Below are positions 47,205 to 56,968 of a stretch of DNA of 64,000 nt, in pieces (the first letter of the stretch is position 1; every line of letters begins with the position of its first letter). The stretch comes from RPQJ01 sp963712815 (GTDB taxonomy: Bacteria; Pseudomonadota; Gammaproteobacteria; Steroidobacterales; Steroidobacteraceae). The notes beneath the pieces were generated by a model. That model was not told the DNA's origin, did no database searches, and saw only the letters and a list, made by a program, of their open reading frames with translations. The DNA lies in contig CAVQJL010000007.1 in assembly GCA_963712815.1 (NCBI GenBank), positions 124,001 through 188,000 on the forward strand, given 5' to 3'. The position numbers and the translations under genes were made by a program.

Positions 47205-49490
47205 TCAGGGATCGTGCCAGAGCCGTCGCTGCGCCGGGCGATGCAATCGCGGCGCCGCCAGCGGGCGATCCGGATGCACGTCGAACTCGACCGCGCCGCT
47301 CGCCGAGCCGACCACCACCGAGGCGCCGGTGGCCTCCCAGCGTGCGACGACGTCGGGCTTGGGAAAACCCCAGCGATTGCGGTGGCCGGACGGCACCAGC
47401 GCCCAGCGCGGGCGGGTCGCGTCCACGAACGCCTGGGTGGAGGACGTGCGGCTGCCGTGGTGGGGCACGGTCAGCACGTCCACCCGCCCCGGCTCCCCCT
47501 GCCCGGCGATCTCGGCCTCCGCAGAGCGCTCGATGTCGCCGGTGAGAAGCAGCACGTGCGATCCGACGCGCACCCGCAGCACGCACGAGCGGTCGTTGTC
47601 CCCGGGCAGCGGCTCGGGCCCCGGATGCAGCCACTCGAAGCTCACGCCGTCCCAGCGCCACTGCCCGCCGCGACGGCAATGCTCGATCGGCCCCGGCGTC
47701 GCGAGGGCGTGTCCGTTCGTGATGAGCCGCCGGATCGGCATCAGTCGCGCGAGGGAGTCGACGCCGCCGGCGTGATCGAGATCGTCGTGACTCACCACCA
47801 GCGCATCGACGCGACGCAGGCCGCGGTGACGAAGGTACGGCTCGACCACCAGCGCGCCCGTGTCGCTGCCGCTGCGGAACGCGGGCCCCGCGTCGTACAC
47901 GAGCACGTGGTGGCGCGTCTCGACGACCGCGGCCAGGCCCTGCCCCACGTCGAGCATCGCAACGTGCGCGGCGCCCCACTCCGGCGCCGCGGCGCGCCAG
48001 CCGCAGGCGGCGACCGCGAGCACGAGCCCGGCCACCCGCCCCGGTGCCGGCAAGGGTGCGAGCGCCGCCACGGCACCGGCGACGAGGACGGCCCAGCCAA
48101 TGGGGCCGAGTCCGGCGACACCCCAGGTGGCCCACGGCCACGCGGCCGGCACGGCGATGAGCGGCCAGGTCGCCTCGATCAGCCACGCGACACCGGCGAG
48201 CGCCACGCTGCCCGCCGCGGGGGCTGCGAGCACCAGCGCCGTCGCGAGCAGCACGGCCGGCACGACCACCAGCGTGTAGAGCGGGATCGCGAGGAAGTTC
48301 ACGCCGACCGACACAAGCGACACAGTGCCGAAGCTGCCGACCAGCACCGGCACCAGCCCGGCGGTCACCGCCCACTGCGACTGCGCATAGCCGCGCGCCA
48401 CGCCCGGCCGCGCGAGCTGGCCGCTGGTCACGAGCAGGATCGACGCGACCGCACCGAACGACAGCCAGAATCCCACCGAAAGTGGCGCCAGCGGCTCGAT
48501 CGCGAGCACGGCGATCGCGCCGGCCGCCAGCGCGTCGGCGGACCCGACGCGGCGCCGCGCGCGCAGCGCAAGCGCGACGATGGCAATCATGATCGCGGTG
48601 CGCTGCGTGGGCACCGACCAGCCGGCGAGCGAGGCATAGGCCAGTGCGGCGAGGCTGCCTGCCACCACCGCGGCATCGCGCGCCGTGCCCAGCGCGCCGC
48701 GGCGCTGCCTAAGGCGCTGGATGCGCGCGACCACCCAGCCCGCAACCAGTGCGAACATGCCGATATGCATCCCGGAAATGGCCATCAGGTGGCTGGTGCC
48801 GCTGCGCGCAAGCTCACGCCATTGCGCGGTCGTGAGCGCGTCCTGCAGTCCGACCGACAGGCCCGCGACGATGCCGGTGGCCGGACGCTCGCCGAGCGCG
48901 GCGCGGATCGTCCCGGAGATCGCGTCGCGAGTGACCAGCACGGGGAACCGTGCAACGTCGCGACCGCCGCGACCGAGCCGCGTCGCCGAGCGCACGTAGC
49001 CGGTGGCGCCGAGTCCCTCGCGCAGCAGTCGCGCCTCGTAGTCGCCGCCACCGGGATTGGCGAAGCCGCGCGGCTGGCGCAGCCGAACCTCGAGCTCGAG
49101 TCGCTCGGCCGCCTGCGGCCGCCACTGCGGCGAATACCAAGTGAGTTCGACGAGTGGCGGCACCCCGGCCTGCGGTTCGACCGCGAGGCGGAACCGCAGG
49201 CCGTCACCGACGGTCTGCGGAACCGAGGCGACGTGGCCCGCCACGCGCAGCGACACGCCCTCGAGCGCGGGATCGAGCCGCTGACCGAGGCGTGCGTCGC
49301 ACTGCTGCCAGGCAAGTGCGAACCCGAGCGCGAGACCGAGCACGGCCCAGCGCCGCAGCACGGCTGCGGCGAGCAGAGCCACGGCGCACACGATCGCGAC
49401 CGCATGCCGCGACGGCAGCTCGGATTGCAGCAACAGCGCGCACGCGCCCGCGAGCCAGGCCACCGCCGTCCAGACCATCGCCGCTCCCAC
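47205..49490 (-). CDS. comEC: ComEC/Rec2 DNA-uptake channel
   Basis: An inner-membrane channel for single-stranded DNA in natural transformation. The 761-residue protein has an N-terminal membrane and OB-like region (about 1-190). The competence domain follows, with many helices (about 200-480, including GTSHLMAISGMHIGMFA). The C-terminal metallo-beta-lactamase domain (about 500-750) carries DALVVSHDDLDHAGG and TVPHHGSRTS. It lies upstream of exbB-exbD-msbA on the same strand. Its presence suggests, but does not prove, natural competence. Confidence 0.95.
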   Translation of the reverse strand: MGAAMVWTAVAWLAGACALLLQSELPSRHAVAIVCAVALLAAAVLRRWAVLGLALGFALAWQQCDARLGQRLDPALEGVSLRVAGHVASVPQTVGDGLRFRLAVEPQAGVPPLVELTWYSPQWRPQAAERLELEVRLRQPRGFANPGGGDYEARLLREGLGATGYVRSATRLGRGGRDVARFPVLVTRDAISGTIRAALGERPATGIVAGLSVGLQDALTTAQWRELARSGTSHLMAISGMHIGMFALVAGWVVARIQRLRQRRGALGTARDAAVVAGSLAALAYASLAGWSVPTQRTAIMIAIVALALRARRRVGSADALAAGAIAVLAIEPLAPLSVGFWLSFGAVASILLVTSGQLARPGVARGYAQSQWAVTAGLVPVLVGSFGTVSLVSVGVNFLAIPLYTLVVVPAVLLATALVLAAPAAGSVALAGVAWLIEATWPLIAVPAAWPWATWGVAGLGPIGWAVLVAGAVAALAPLPAPGRVAGLVLAVAACGWRAAAPEWGAAHVAMLDVGQGLAAVVETRHHVLVYDAGPAFRSGSDTGALVVEPYLRHRGLRRVDALVVSHDDLDHAGGVDSLARLMPIRRLITNGHALATPGPIEHCRRGGQWRWDGVSFEWLHPGPEPLPGDNDRSCVLRVRVGSHVLLLTGDIERSAEAEIAGQGEPGRVDVLTVPHHGSRTSSTQAFVDATRPRWALVPSGHRNRWGFPKPDVVARWEATGASVVVGSASGAVEFDVHPDRPLAAPRLHRPAQRRLWHDP

Positions 49491-49564
49491 GCGCCCTGAC
49501 GAGGGACAGCGTGCGCGCGACGGATCGCCGCGGCGAGGCGCTTATCTCCCGGGAAGGAGCCGAT

Positions 49565-50248
49565 TCAGCGCTGGACCAGCCGCCCGTCCTCGAGCACCAG
49601 CACGCGTTGCATGCGCGCGGCGATCTCCGTGGCGTGCGTGACGACCACGAGACTGGTGCCGAGCTCGCGATTGAGATCCAGCATCAGCTCGAGCACGCCG
49701 CGCGCGTTCGCGCCGTCGAGGTTGCCGGTGGGCTCGTCGGCCAGCACCAGCTGCGGCCGCGTCACCAGCGCCCGCGCGACCGCGGCGCGCTGCCGCTCGC
49801 CACCGGACAGCTGGGCCGGGCGGTGCGTGAGTCGAGCGCCGAGGCCGACGCGCTCGAGGATGGCGCGCGCCTCACGCTCGGCCTCGGCAACCGGCAGGCG
49901 CCGCACCATGAGCGGCATCGCGACGTTCTCCAGGGCCGAGAACTCGGGCAGCAGGTGATGGAACTGGTACACGAACCCGAGCGCCTCGTTGCGCAGTCGG
50001 CCGCGGGCGCTGTCCGCGAGTTCCGCGAACGAGCGTCCCTTGATCCGCACCGTGCCGCCGGTCGGCAGGTCGAGCCCGCCGAGTATCTGCAGCAGGGTGG
50101 TCTTGCCCGAGCCGGAGGCGCCGACGATCGCGAGCGTCTCGCCGCGCTCAACGACGAGATTGACGTCCCGCAGCACCTCGAGCCGGTGATCGGCTTCCTC
50201 GAAGTGCTTGCTCACGTGCTCGCAGGTGAGCGTGGCCGGATCAGTCAT
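49565..50248 (-). CDS. lolD: LolD, lipoprotein-release ATPase
   Basis: The ATPase of LolCDE, which extracts outer-membrane lipoproteins from the inner membrane. The 227-residue protein has Walker A GASGSGKTT, the LolD-specific region GFVYQFHHLLPEFSALENVAMP, signature LSGGERQRAAVARAL and Walker B LVLADEPTGNLD. Its start overlaps the upstream permease stop by 8 nt. This machine should handle MlaA and the alanine-zipper lipoprotein encoded in the window. Confidence 0.95.
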   Translation of the reverse strand: MTDPATLTCEHVSKHFEEADHRLEVLRDVNLVVERGETLAIVGASGSGKTTLLQILGGLDLPTGGTVRIKGRSFAELADSARGRLRNEALGFVYQFHHLLPEFSALENVAMPLMVRRLPVAEAEREARAILERVGLGARLTHRPAQLSGGERQRAAVARALVTRPQLVLADEPTGNLDGANARGVLELMLDLNRELGTSLVVVTHATEIAARMQRVLVLEDGRLVQR

Positions 50249-51497
50249 GCCGCAGGGCCCTCGCCGGGTGGGTGCGCGCCGCCCGCCACGCGGGATACAG
50301 CGTCGAGAGGCAGCACAGCGCGAACGCAGTGGCCGCGATCAGCGCGACGTCGCCGGGCAGCACGCGCGCCGGCAGGTCGCTCATCAGGTACACGCTCGCG
50401 TCCATGAAGCGGGTCCCCACCAGTCGCTCGAGCCCGTGCACCAGCCGCTCGAGGTTGAGCGACAGCGCGACGCCGAGCGCCACGCCGCCAAGCGTGCCGA
50501 GCAGCCCGATCACCGTGCCCTGCGTCGCGAACACCGCGAGGATGCTGCCCGGCCGCGCTCCGAGCGTGCGCAGGATGGCGATGTCGGGCTGCTTGTCCTT
50601 CACCGCCATCACCAGCGTGGAGACGATGTTGAAGGCCGCGACCGCTACCACCAGCAGCAGGATGAAGAACATCATGCGCTTGGTGAGCTCGATGGAGCGG
50701 AAGAAGTTCGCGTGGCGCTGGGTCCAGTCCTCGACCCAGAAGCCGCCGCCGAGGTCCTCGGCCACCGCGCGCGCGACCGACGGCGCGCGCAGCGGGTCGC
50801 GCACCGAGAGCCGCAGGCCGCTGGCGTCGAACCCGGTGCGCAGCAGGCGCGCGGCGTCGGCCAGGTGCACCAGCGCGAGGCCGTTGTCGATCTCGTACAT
50901 GCCCGAGTAGAAGACCCCGCCGACGGTGAAGCGGCGCATGCGCGGCACGACGCCGGCCGGCGTCACGTTGCCCTGCGCGATCGCGAGCACCACGGTGTCG
51001 CCCTCCGCGACCCCGAGCCGCGTCGCGACCTCGGCGCCGAGCAGCACGCGATAGGCGCCGGGCTCGAGCGCGGTGAGCGCGCCGCTGCGCATGCGTTCGC
51101 CGATCGCCGACACCCCGGCCTCGAGCGCGGGGTCCACGCCGCGCACTTCGAGCGCGGTGGAGGCGCCGTCCGCGCCTTCGCCGATCGCGAGCGCCTCGCC
51201 TTCGAGGTAGGGCGCGACAGCCTGCACCTCGGGATGCGCGAGCGCGCGCTCGCGCAGCGCCCGCCAGTCCTCGAGCGCGCCGTTGAAGCCCGTCACCGTG
51301 GCGTGCGAGGTCACGCTCAGGATGCGCGTGCGCAGCTCGCGCTCGAAGCCGTTCATCACCGACAGCACCACGATCAGGACCGCCACGCCGATCGCCACGC
51401 CCAGCATCGAGATGAGCGAGATGAACGACAGGAAGCGGTTGCCGCTGGAGCGCAGGTAGCGCCGTCCGATCCGCAGCTCGTAGGGCACTCCGCTCAT
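50241..51497 (-). CDS. lolE: LolE/LolC-type lipoprotein-release permease (second copy)
   Basis: A 418-residue FtsX-like permease with four transmembrane helices: one near 20-45 (FISLISMLGVAIGVAVLIVVLSV) and three after about 275, separated from the first by a large periplasmic domain. The C-terminal motif ARTHPARALRHD is typical. The ATG at 51497 overlaps the stop of the first permease as ATGA. Assignment as LolE rather than LolC rests on gene order only. Confidence 0.88.
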   Translation of the reverse strand: MSGVPYELRIGRRYLRSSGNRFLSFISLISMLGVAIGVAVLIVVLSVMNGFERELRTRILSVTSHATVTGFNGALEDWRALRERALAHPEVQAVAPYLEGEALAIGEGADGASTALEVRGVDPALEAGVSAIGERMRSGALTALEPGAYRVLLGAEVATRLGVAEGDTVVLAIAQGNVTPAGVVPRMRRFTVGGVFYSGMYEIDNGLALVHLADAARLLRTGFDASGLRLSVRDPLRAPSVARAVAEDLGGGFWVEDWTQRHANFFRSIELTKRMMFFILLLVVAVAAFNIVSTLVMAVKDKQPDIAILRTLGARPGSILAVFATQGTVIGLLGTLGGVALGVALSLNLERLVHGLERLVGTRFMDASVYLMSDLPARVLPGDVALIAATAFALCCLSTLYPAWRAARTHPARALRHD

Positions 51498-52744
51498 CAC
51501 TCGTACCGCAGCGCCTCGGCGGGCTCGGTGGCCGCGCCGCGCAGCGCGGGGTAGATCGTCGCGAGCACGGTGAGCGCAAAGGCCACGAGGCCGATCGCCG
51601 CCACCTGCCCGGTCCGCACCTCCGAGGGAATCTCGGTGATGTAGTACACGGTCGGGTCCATCACGTGGAAGCCGAGGATCCGCTCGAGCACCGGCACGAT
51701 GGTGCCCACGTTCAGGGCGACGAGCAGCCCGAGACCCACGCCGATCAGCGTGCCGATCGCGCCGATGACGACGCCCTGGGTGAAGAAGGCGCCGACCACG
51801 CCGCCGCGCGCGAGCCCGAGCGTGCGCAGGATCGCGATGTCCGAGCGCTTCTCGTTCACGACCATGACGAGCGCCGCCACGATGTTGAACGCCGCGACCG
51901 CCACGACCAGCATCAGGATCAGGCTCATCATCGTCTTCTCGATGCGGATGGCCCGGAAGTACGCGGCGTGCTCCTGCGTCCAGTCGCGCACCGCGACGCC
52001 GGGGCCGGCCGCCGCGGCAGCCCTGGCCCCGAGCGCGGGCGCGGCCATCACCTCGTCGAAGCGCAGGCGCAGCCCGGCCGGTCCCGCCGCGCGGCCGGAC
52101 AGCGCCGCGGCGTCCTCGAGCGCCACCAGCGCGAGCGAGGCGTCGTGCTCCTGCAAGCCCACCTCGAACATGCCGGACACCGTGAAGGTCTGCAGCTTCG
52201 GGCGACCGCCCGACTCGAGCAGCTCGCGACCGGGCACCATCACCGTGAGCTCGTCGCCGACCTCCGCGCCGATCTGCCAGGCGAGCACGCGACCGATCAC
52301 GATGCGTCGCTCCCCCGGCACGAGCTCGGCGAGCCGCCCGGCGACGAGGTGCCGCTCGACCGTCGAGACCTCGCGCTCGACCGCCGGATCGATGCCGTGC
52401 AGCAGCACGGGCTGCAGGTGGCCGGCCCGCCCGACCATCGCCTGGACGTCGACGAACGGTGCGGCCCCGGACACGCCCGGCACCTCGCGGACGCGCGCTG
52501 CGACGGCGTTCCAGTCCGTTCCGGCCGCAGGAGGCGCCTCGAGTGTCGCGTGGGCGGTGAGGGCCACGAGCCGGCTGCGAAGCTCGCCCTCGAAGCCGTT
52601 CATCACCGAGATGATGGTAATCAGCGCCGTCACCCCGACGGCCACGCCCAGCAGGGAGACCCACGAGATGAAAGAGACGAAGAATCCCTGCCGCCGGGTC
52701 CAGACGTAGCGAAGGCCGACGAAGATGGGTAGCGGATGGAACAT
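51497..52744 (-). CDS. lolC: LolC/LolE-type lipoprotein-release permease
   Basis: A 415-residue paralogue of the next gene with the same layout. The first helix follows RYVWTRRQGFFVSFISWVS. A periplasmic domain spans about 55-270, and three helices follow, including MMSLILMLVVAVAAFNIVAALVMVV and the C-terminal RGAATEPAEALRYE. It is the first gene of lolC-lolE-lolD. Having two distinct permeases gives a heterodimeric LolCDE as in E. coli, rather than the LolF homodimer of some other bacteria. Confidence 0.9.
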   Translation of the reverse strand: MFHPLPIFVGLRYVWTRRQGFFVSFISWVSLLGVAVGVTALITIISVMNGFEGELRSRLVALTAHATLEAPPAAGTDWNAVAARVREVPGVSGAAPFVDVQAMVGRAGHLQPVLLHGIDPAVEREVSTVERHLVAGRLAELVPGERRIVIGRVLAWQIGAEVGDELTVMVPGRELLESGGRPKLQTFTVSGMFEVGLQEHDASLALVALEDAAALSGRAAGPAGLRLRFDEVMAAPALGARAAAAAGPGVAVRDWTQEHAAYFRAIRIEKTMMSLILMLVVAVAAFNIVAALVMVVNEKRSDIAILRTLGLARGGVVGAFFTQGVVIGAIGTLIGVGLGLLVALNVGTIVPVLERILGFHVMDPTVYYITEIPSEVRTGQVAAIGLVAFALTVLATIYPALRGAATEPAEALRYE

Positions 52745-52955
52745 CGGGACCCGTCAGGGGCTCGCACGGGCGCGCGAAAGGCGGCAAGGCTACCCGCCAC
52801 CGGGTTCCATTGCACGTCCCGCGGCAAGCGCATCGAATCGCCGGACTCGGCGTGCGCCAGCCGGGACGGGCGCCCCAAACCCGGCGGCACGTCACGTCTG
52901 CGATCATTCTCCCGGTGCTAATATCGCGCCGCCTTTCCTGCCGGAGACCGGAATC

Positions 52956-53252
52956 ATGCGCAATGCCGTCTTGGCGGCGATCGGAATCGCCTGCGGACTC
53001 GGGTACGTGTCGTCGCATGCCCAGGAACTGCAGATGGTCGAACCTGCGGCGGCCCGAGCCGCGGTCGGGACGCCGAGCCGTGGCACCAGCATGGGCGAGG
53101 TCGAGGCCCGCTTCGGCGCGCCGGCCGAACGGTATCCCGCGGTCGGGCAGCCGCCGATCACCCGCTGGGTGTACCCGTCGTTTGTAGTGTTCTTCGAGTA
53201 CTCCCACGTCGTCCATGCGGTAGCCCGCCGTCCGGCGCCTGCCGCACCCTGA
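52956..53252 (+). CDS. Small exported protein of unknown function
   Basis: A 98-residue protein with a signal peptide (about 1-22, MRNAVLAAIGIACGLGYVSSHA) and a short mature domain. The mature part contains TSMGEVEARFGAPAERYPAVG and RWVYPSFVVFFEYSHVVHAV, a pattern loosely like the SmpA/OmlA fold (a helix with G-x-P, then strands). It is probably periplasmic. The ATG at 52956 follows GGAG. It lies upstream of mfd and divergent from lolC. No function can be assigned. Confidence 0.7.
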   Translation: MRNAVLAAIGIACGLGYVSSHAQELQMVEPAAARAAVGTPSRGTSMGEVEARFGAPAERYPAVGQPPITRWVYPSFVVFFEYSHVVHAVARRPAPAAP

Positions 53253-53285
53253 CCCGACGCCTTCCTAACCCAGCCCTCGAACCTC

Positions 53286-53307
53286 GAGTAGATCCTTGGA
53301 TCTACTC
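53286..53307. promoter_or_regulatory. Perfect 22-nt palindrome before mfd
   Basis: GAGTAGATCC and GGATCTACTC are exact inverted repeats around TT, 20 nt before the mfd start, followed by AT-rich sequence (TAAATTATTGTTTAACATAATG). It could be an operator. The tiny loop and lack of a T-run argue against a terminator for the preceding gene. Confidence 0.5.
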
Positions 53308-53327
53308 ATAAATTATTGTTTAACATA

Positions 53328-56300
53328 ATGTCTGACGACCTGATCCTGCCGACGGACAAGCGATCGCGGGTGCGCTGGCAAGGCCTCGCAGGGGCCGCCA
53401 CGGGCCTCTACCTCGCCCGGGCGGCGCAGCGCCTCGAACGGCCCCTGCTCGTGATCGCCCGCAATGCCGCCGAGGTCGCACGCCTCGAGGACGAGCTGCG
53501 CTTTTTTGCGCCGTCGTCGCTGCCGGTACTCGCCTTCCCCGACTACGAGACCCTGCCCTACGACCAGTTCTCGCCGCACCCGGACATCATCTCCCAGCGC
53601 CTGCGCACGCTGTCGCGCCTGCCCGGCCTCGCGACCGGCATCGTCGTCACGGACCTGCCCACGTCGCTGCAGCGGCTCCCGCCCCGCAGCTTCGTGGACG
53701 GCCACGCCTTCGTGCTCGAGGTGGGGGCGGAACTCGACCTGGAGGCGTTTCGTGGCCGGCTGACGGCGGCCGGCTACACCAGCGTGCCGCAGGTGGCGGC
53801 ACCCGGCGAGTTCGCCATCCGCGGCTCGCTGTTCGACGTATTCCCCATGGGCAGCGAGGCCCCGCTGCGCATCGACCTGTTCGACCGCGAGGTGGACAGC
53901 ATCCGCAGCTTCGACGCGGACACCCAGCGCTCGAACGAGCGGCTCACGCGACTCGAGCTGCTGCCGGCGCGCGAGTTCAGCCTCGCGCCCGATTCGATCC
54001 GCGACTTCCGCCGCCGCTACCGCACGCGCTTCGAGGGCGACCTCACCCGTATGCCCGTGTACCGCGACGTCGGCGAAGGCCTCGCGCCGGCGGGCATCGA
54101 GTACTACCTGCCGCTGTTCTTCGAGACGACCGCGAGCCTGTTCGACTACCTGCCCGACACGGCGGTGGTCGCGCTCGCGACCGACCACGAGGCCGGGGTG
54201 GCCGAGGCCTGGCGCACCGTCGAGACACGCCACGAGGAACGCGGCTACGACATCGAGCACCCGGTGCTCGCGCCGGCCGAGCTTTGCCTGCCGCCGGCGG
54301 AATGGATGGCGGCCGCGGGCGCGCGCAACCAGTTGCTGCTCGGCGCCGCCGCCGCGGGCGACGCGGCAGCCGGCGTCGAGGTGGTGGATCTCGGCACGAC
54401 CGAGGCGCCGGCCTCGCGCCTCGATGCGAGACGCGAGGAGACGATCCGCGCGTTCGCCGAGCGGCTCGCCGCGCATCCGGGACGCGTGCTGCTGGCGGCG
54501 GAATCGCCCGGTCGCCGCGAGTTGCTGTTCGACCTGCTGCGCCCGTTCGGCGTCGAGCCGCGCATCGTCGCGGGCTGGCACGAGTTCCTCGCCGGCGATG
54601 CGCCTGTGGCCATCACGGTCGCCCCGCTCGCCTCGGGTGCGGTGCTCGCCGACCCACCCGTCACCCTGTATGCCGAGGAGCAACTGTTCGGCGACCGCGC
54701 GCGCCAGGAGCGGCGACGGCGGCGCTCGGACCGCGACCCCGCCCGCATCATCCAGCAGCTCGCCGACCTGCGCCCCGGCGCGCCGGTGGTGCACGAGGAC
54801 TATGGCGTCGGTCGCTACCTCGGGCTGACCACCATGGACGCGGGCGGCCTGCCCGCCGAGTTCCTGGTGCTCGAGTACGCCGAGGGCGACAAGCTCTACG
54901 TTCCGGTGCAGGCGCTCGAGCGCATCAGCCGCTACACCGGGGCACCGGCCGAGACGGCGCCGCTGCACAAGCTGGGAAGCGAGCAGTGGTCGAAGGCGCG
55001 CGCCAAGGCCGCGGTGAAGATCCGCGACGCGGCAGCGGAACTGCTCGACGTGTATTCACGGCGCGCCACGCGCCCCGGGCATGCCTTCGCGGTGGACGAG
55101 CAACAGCTGCACGCCTTCGAGGCGGGCTTCCCCTTCGAGGAGACCGCCGACCAGGCGGCGGCCATCGAGCAGGTGATCGACGACCTGCGATCGCCGCGGC
55201 CCATGGATCGCGTGGTCTGTGGCGACGTCGGTTTCGGCAAGACCGAGGTGGCGCTGCGCGCCGCCTTCGTCGCGGTGCAGGGCGGACGGCAGGTGGCGGT
55301 GCTGGTCCCGACCACCCTGCTGGCCCAGCAGCACTACCAGACCTTCGCAGACCGGTTCGCGGACTGGCCGATCAAGGTCGAGCTGCTGTCGCGATTCCGC
55401 GGCGACGCGCAGGCGAAGGGCGTGCTCGCAGGCCTTGCGGACGGCAAGGTGGACATCGTCATCGGTACGCACAAGCTGCTGCAGAGCGGCGTGCGCTTCA
55501 AGGACCTCGGGCTCCTGATCGTCGACGAGGAGCACCGCTTCGGCGTGCGCGACAAGGAGCGGCTCAAGGCGCTACGTGCCGAGGTGGACGTGCTGACGCT
55601 CACCGCGACACCGATACCCCGTACGCTGAACATGGCGCTCGGCGGACTGCGCGACCTCTCGCTCATCACCACGGCGCCGGCGGCGCGGCTGTCGATCAAG
55701 ACGTTCGTGTCGGAGTGGAACGCGACCGTGGTGCGCGAGGCCTGCCTGCGCGAGCTGCGCCGCGGCGGGCAGGTGTACTTCGTGCACAACGCAGTCGAGA
55801 CCATCGAGGCGATGTCGCAGCAGCTCGCCGAGCTGGTGCCGGAGGCGCGCGTGGTCATCGGCCACGGCCAGATGCGCGAGCGCGACCTCGAGCAGGTCAT
55901 GCTGGACTTCTACCATCGCCGCGCCAACCTGCTGCTGTGCACGACCATCATCGAGAGCGGCATCGACGTGCCGACCGCGAACACGATCGTCGTCGACCGC
56001 GCCGACCGCTTCGGGCTCGCGCAGCTGCACCAGCTGCGCGGCCGCGTGGGTCGCTCGCACCACCAGGCCTATGCGTACCTGATCACGCCGCCGAAGAACG
56101 CCATGACGTCCGATGCGAAGAAGCGCCTCGAGGCCATCGAGTCGCTCGAGGACCTCGGCGCCGGCTTCGTGCTCGCCACCCACGACCTCGAGATCCGCGG
56201 CGCGGGCGAGCTGCTCGGCGAGGGCCAGAGCGGCCAGATCCAGGAGATCGGCTTCGCGCTGTACATGGAGCTGCTCGAGCGCGCGGTGGCTGCGCTGCGC

Positions 56301-56783
56301 GCCGGCAAGTCGCCCGAGCTCGAGCGGCCGCTGCACCACGGCCCTGAGCTCGACCTGCACGTCCCGTCACTGCTGCCGGAGGCCTACCTCCCCGACGTCC
56401 ATGCGCGGCTGGTGCTCTACAAGCGCATCTCCGCGGCCGGGACGGAGACCGAGCTCGACGACCTGCAGGCGGAGACCGTGGACCGGTTCGGCCTGCTGCC
56501 GGAGCCAGCGAAGAACCTGTTCAGGATCGCGCGGCTGCGCACCGCGGCCGCGCGACTCGAGATCGAACGGCTGGACGTCTCGCCCGCCGGCGGCTCGGTG
56601 ACGTTCGCCGCGTCCACACCGATCGATCCGGGTGCGCTGATCCTGCTGGTGCAGCGCAGTGGCCGCGCGATGCGCTTCGACGGGCCGAGCAAGCTGCGCT
56701 TCACCGGACAGCACGACGAGCCGGAGAAGCGGTTCGATGCGGCGGATCGGATGCTGGGTGCGCTGGCACGCTGCATCGGCTGA
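53328..56783 (+). CDS. mfd: Mfd transcription-repair coupling factor
   Basis: Removes stalled RNA polymerase and recruits UvrA to lesions. The 1151-residue protein has UvrB-like N-terminal domains, the RNAP-interacting module (VHEDYGVGRYLGL and LVLEYAEGDKLYVPV), translocase motifs CGDVGFGKTEVA, DEEHRFGV and TATPIPRTLNMA, the RQLRGRVGRS-like segment LHQLRGRVGRSHHQAY, and the C-terminal TRCF domain. No ribosome site precedes the ATG at 53328 or the in-frame TTG at 53316. Together with LexA-ImuAB-DnaE2 the window holds two separate DNA-damage systems. Confidence 0.96.
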   Translation: MSDDLILPTDKRSRVRWQGLAGAATGLYLARAAQRLERPLLVIARNAAEVARLEDELRFFAPSSLPVLAFPDYETLPYDQFSPHPDIISQRLRTLSRLPGLATGIVVTDLPTSLQRLPPRSFVDGHAFVLEVGAELDLEAFRGRLTAAGYTSVPQVAAPGEFAIRGSLFDVFPMGSEAPLRIDLFDREVDSIRSFDADTQRSNERLTRLELLPAREFSLAPDSIRDFRRRYRTRFEGDLTRMPVYRDVGEGLAPAGIEYYLPLFFETTASLFDYLPDTAVVALATDHEAGVAEAWRTVETRHEERGYDIEHPVLAPAELCLPPAEWMAAAGARNQLLLGAAAAGDAAAGVEVVDLGTTEAPASRLDARREETIRAFAERLAAHPGRVLLAAESPGRRELLFDLLRPFGVEPRIVAGWHEFLAGDAPVAITVAPLASGAVLADPPVTLYAEEQLFGDRARQERRRRRSDRDPARIIQQLADLRPGAPVVHEDYGVGRYLGLTTMDAGGLPAEFLVLEYAEGDKLYVPVQALERISRYTGAPAETAPLHKLGSEQWSKARAKAAVKIRDAAAELLDVYSRRATRPGHAFAVDEQQLHAFEAGFPFEETADQAAAIEQVIDDLRSPRPMDRVVCGDVGFGKTEVALRAAFVAVQGGRQVAVLVPTTLLAQQHYQTFADRFADWPIKVELLSRFRGDAQAKGVLAGLADGKVDIVIGTHKLLQSGVRFKDLGLLIVDEEHRFGVRDKERLKALRAEVDVLTLTATPIPRTLNMALGGLRDLSLITTAPAARLSIKTFVSEWNATVVREACLRELRRGGQVYFVHNAVETIEAMSQQLAELVPEARVVIGHGQMRERDLEQVMLDFYHRRANLLLCTTIIESGIDVPTANTIVVDRADRFGLAQLHQLRGRVGRSHHQAYAYLITPPKNAMTSDAKKRLEAIESLEDLGAGFVLATHDLEIRGAGELLGEGQSGQIQEIGFALYMELLERAVAALRAGKSPELERPLHHGPELDLHVPSLLPEAYLPDVHARLVLYKRISAAGTETELDDLQAETVDRFGLLPEPAKNLFRIARLRTAAARLEIERLDVSPAGGSVTFAASTPIDPGALILLVQRSGRAMRFDGPSKLRFTGQHDEPEKRFDAADRMLGALARCIG

Positions 56784-56968
56784 TCACCAGGGCTCTCCAC
56801 AATCCGCGTTGTCGAATCAAGGTCAGTTCCGACCATGGCCGCAGCACATAAGAACGTCACGGCACGCAGCCTCGCGGCGTGTGGCTCACGTGCGGCGGGC
56901 AACCCGATCCTGATCCAACCACCGGAAGCCACGTGCGAGTGGCACCGACACTGTAATAAGCTCGCGTC

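Noticed and set aside
53313..54968. A 550-codon frame antisense to mfd
   Set aside because: Same GC-bias shadow; composition is typical of antisense to high-GC genes and mfd is unambiguous.
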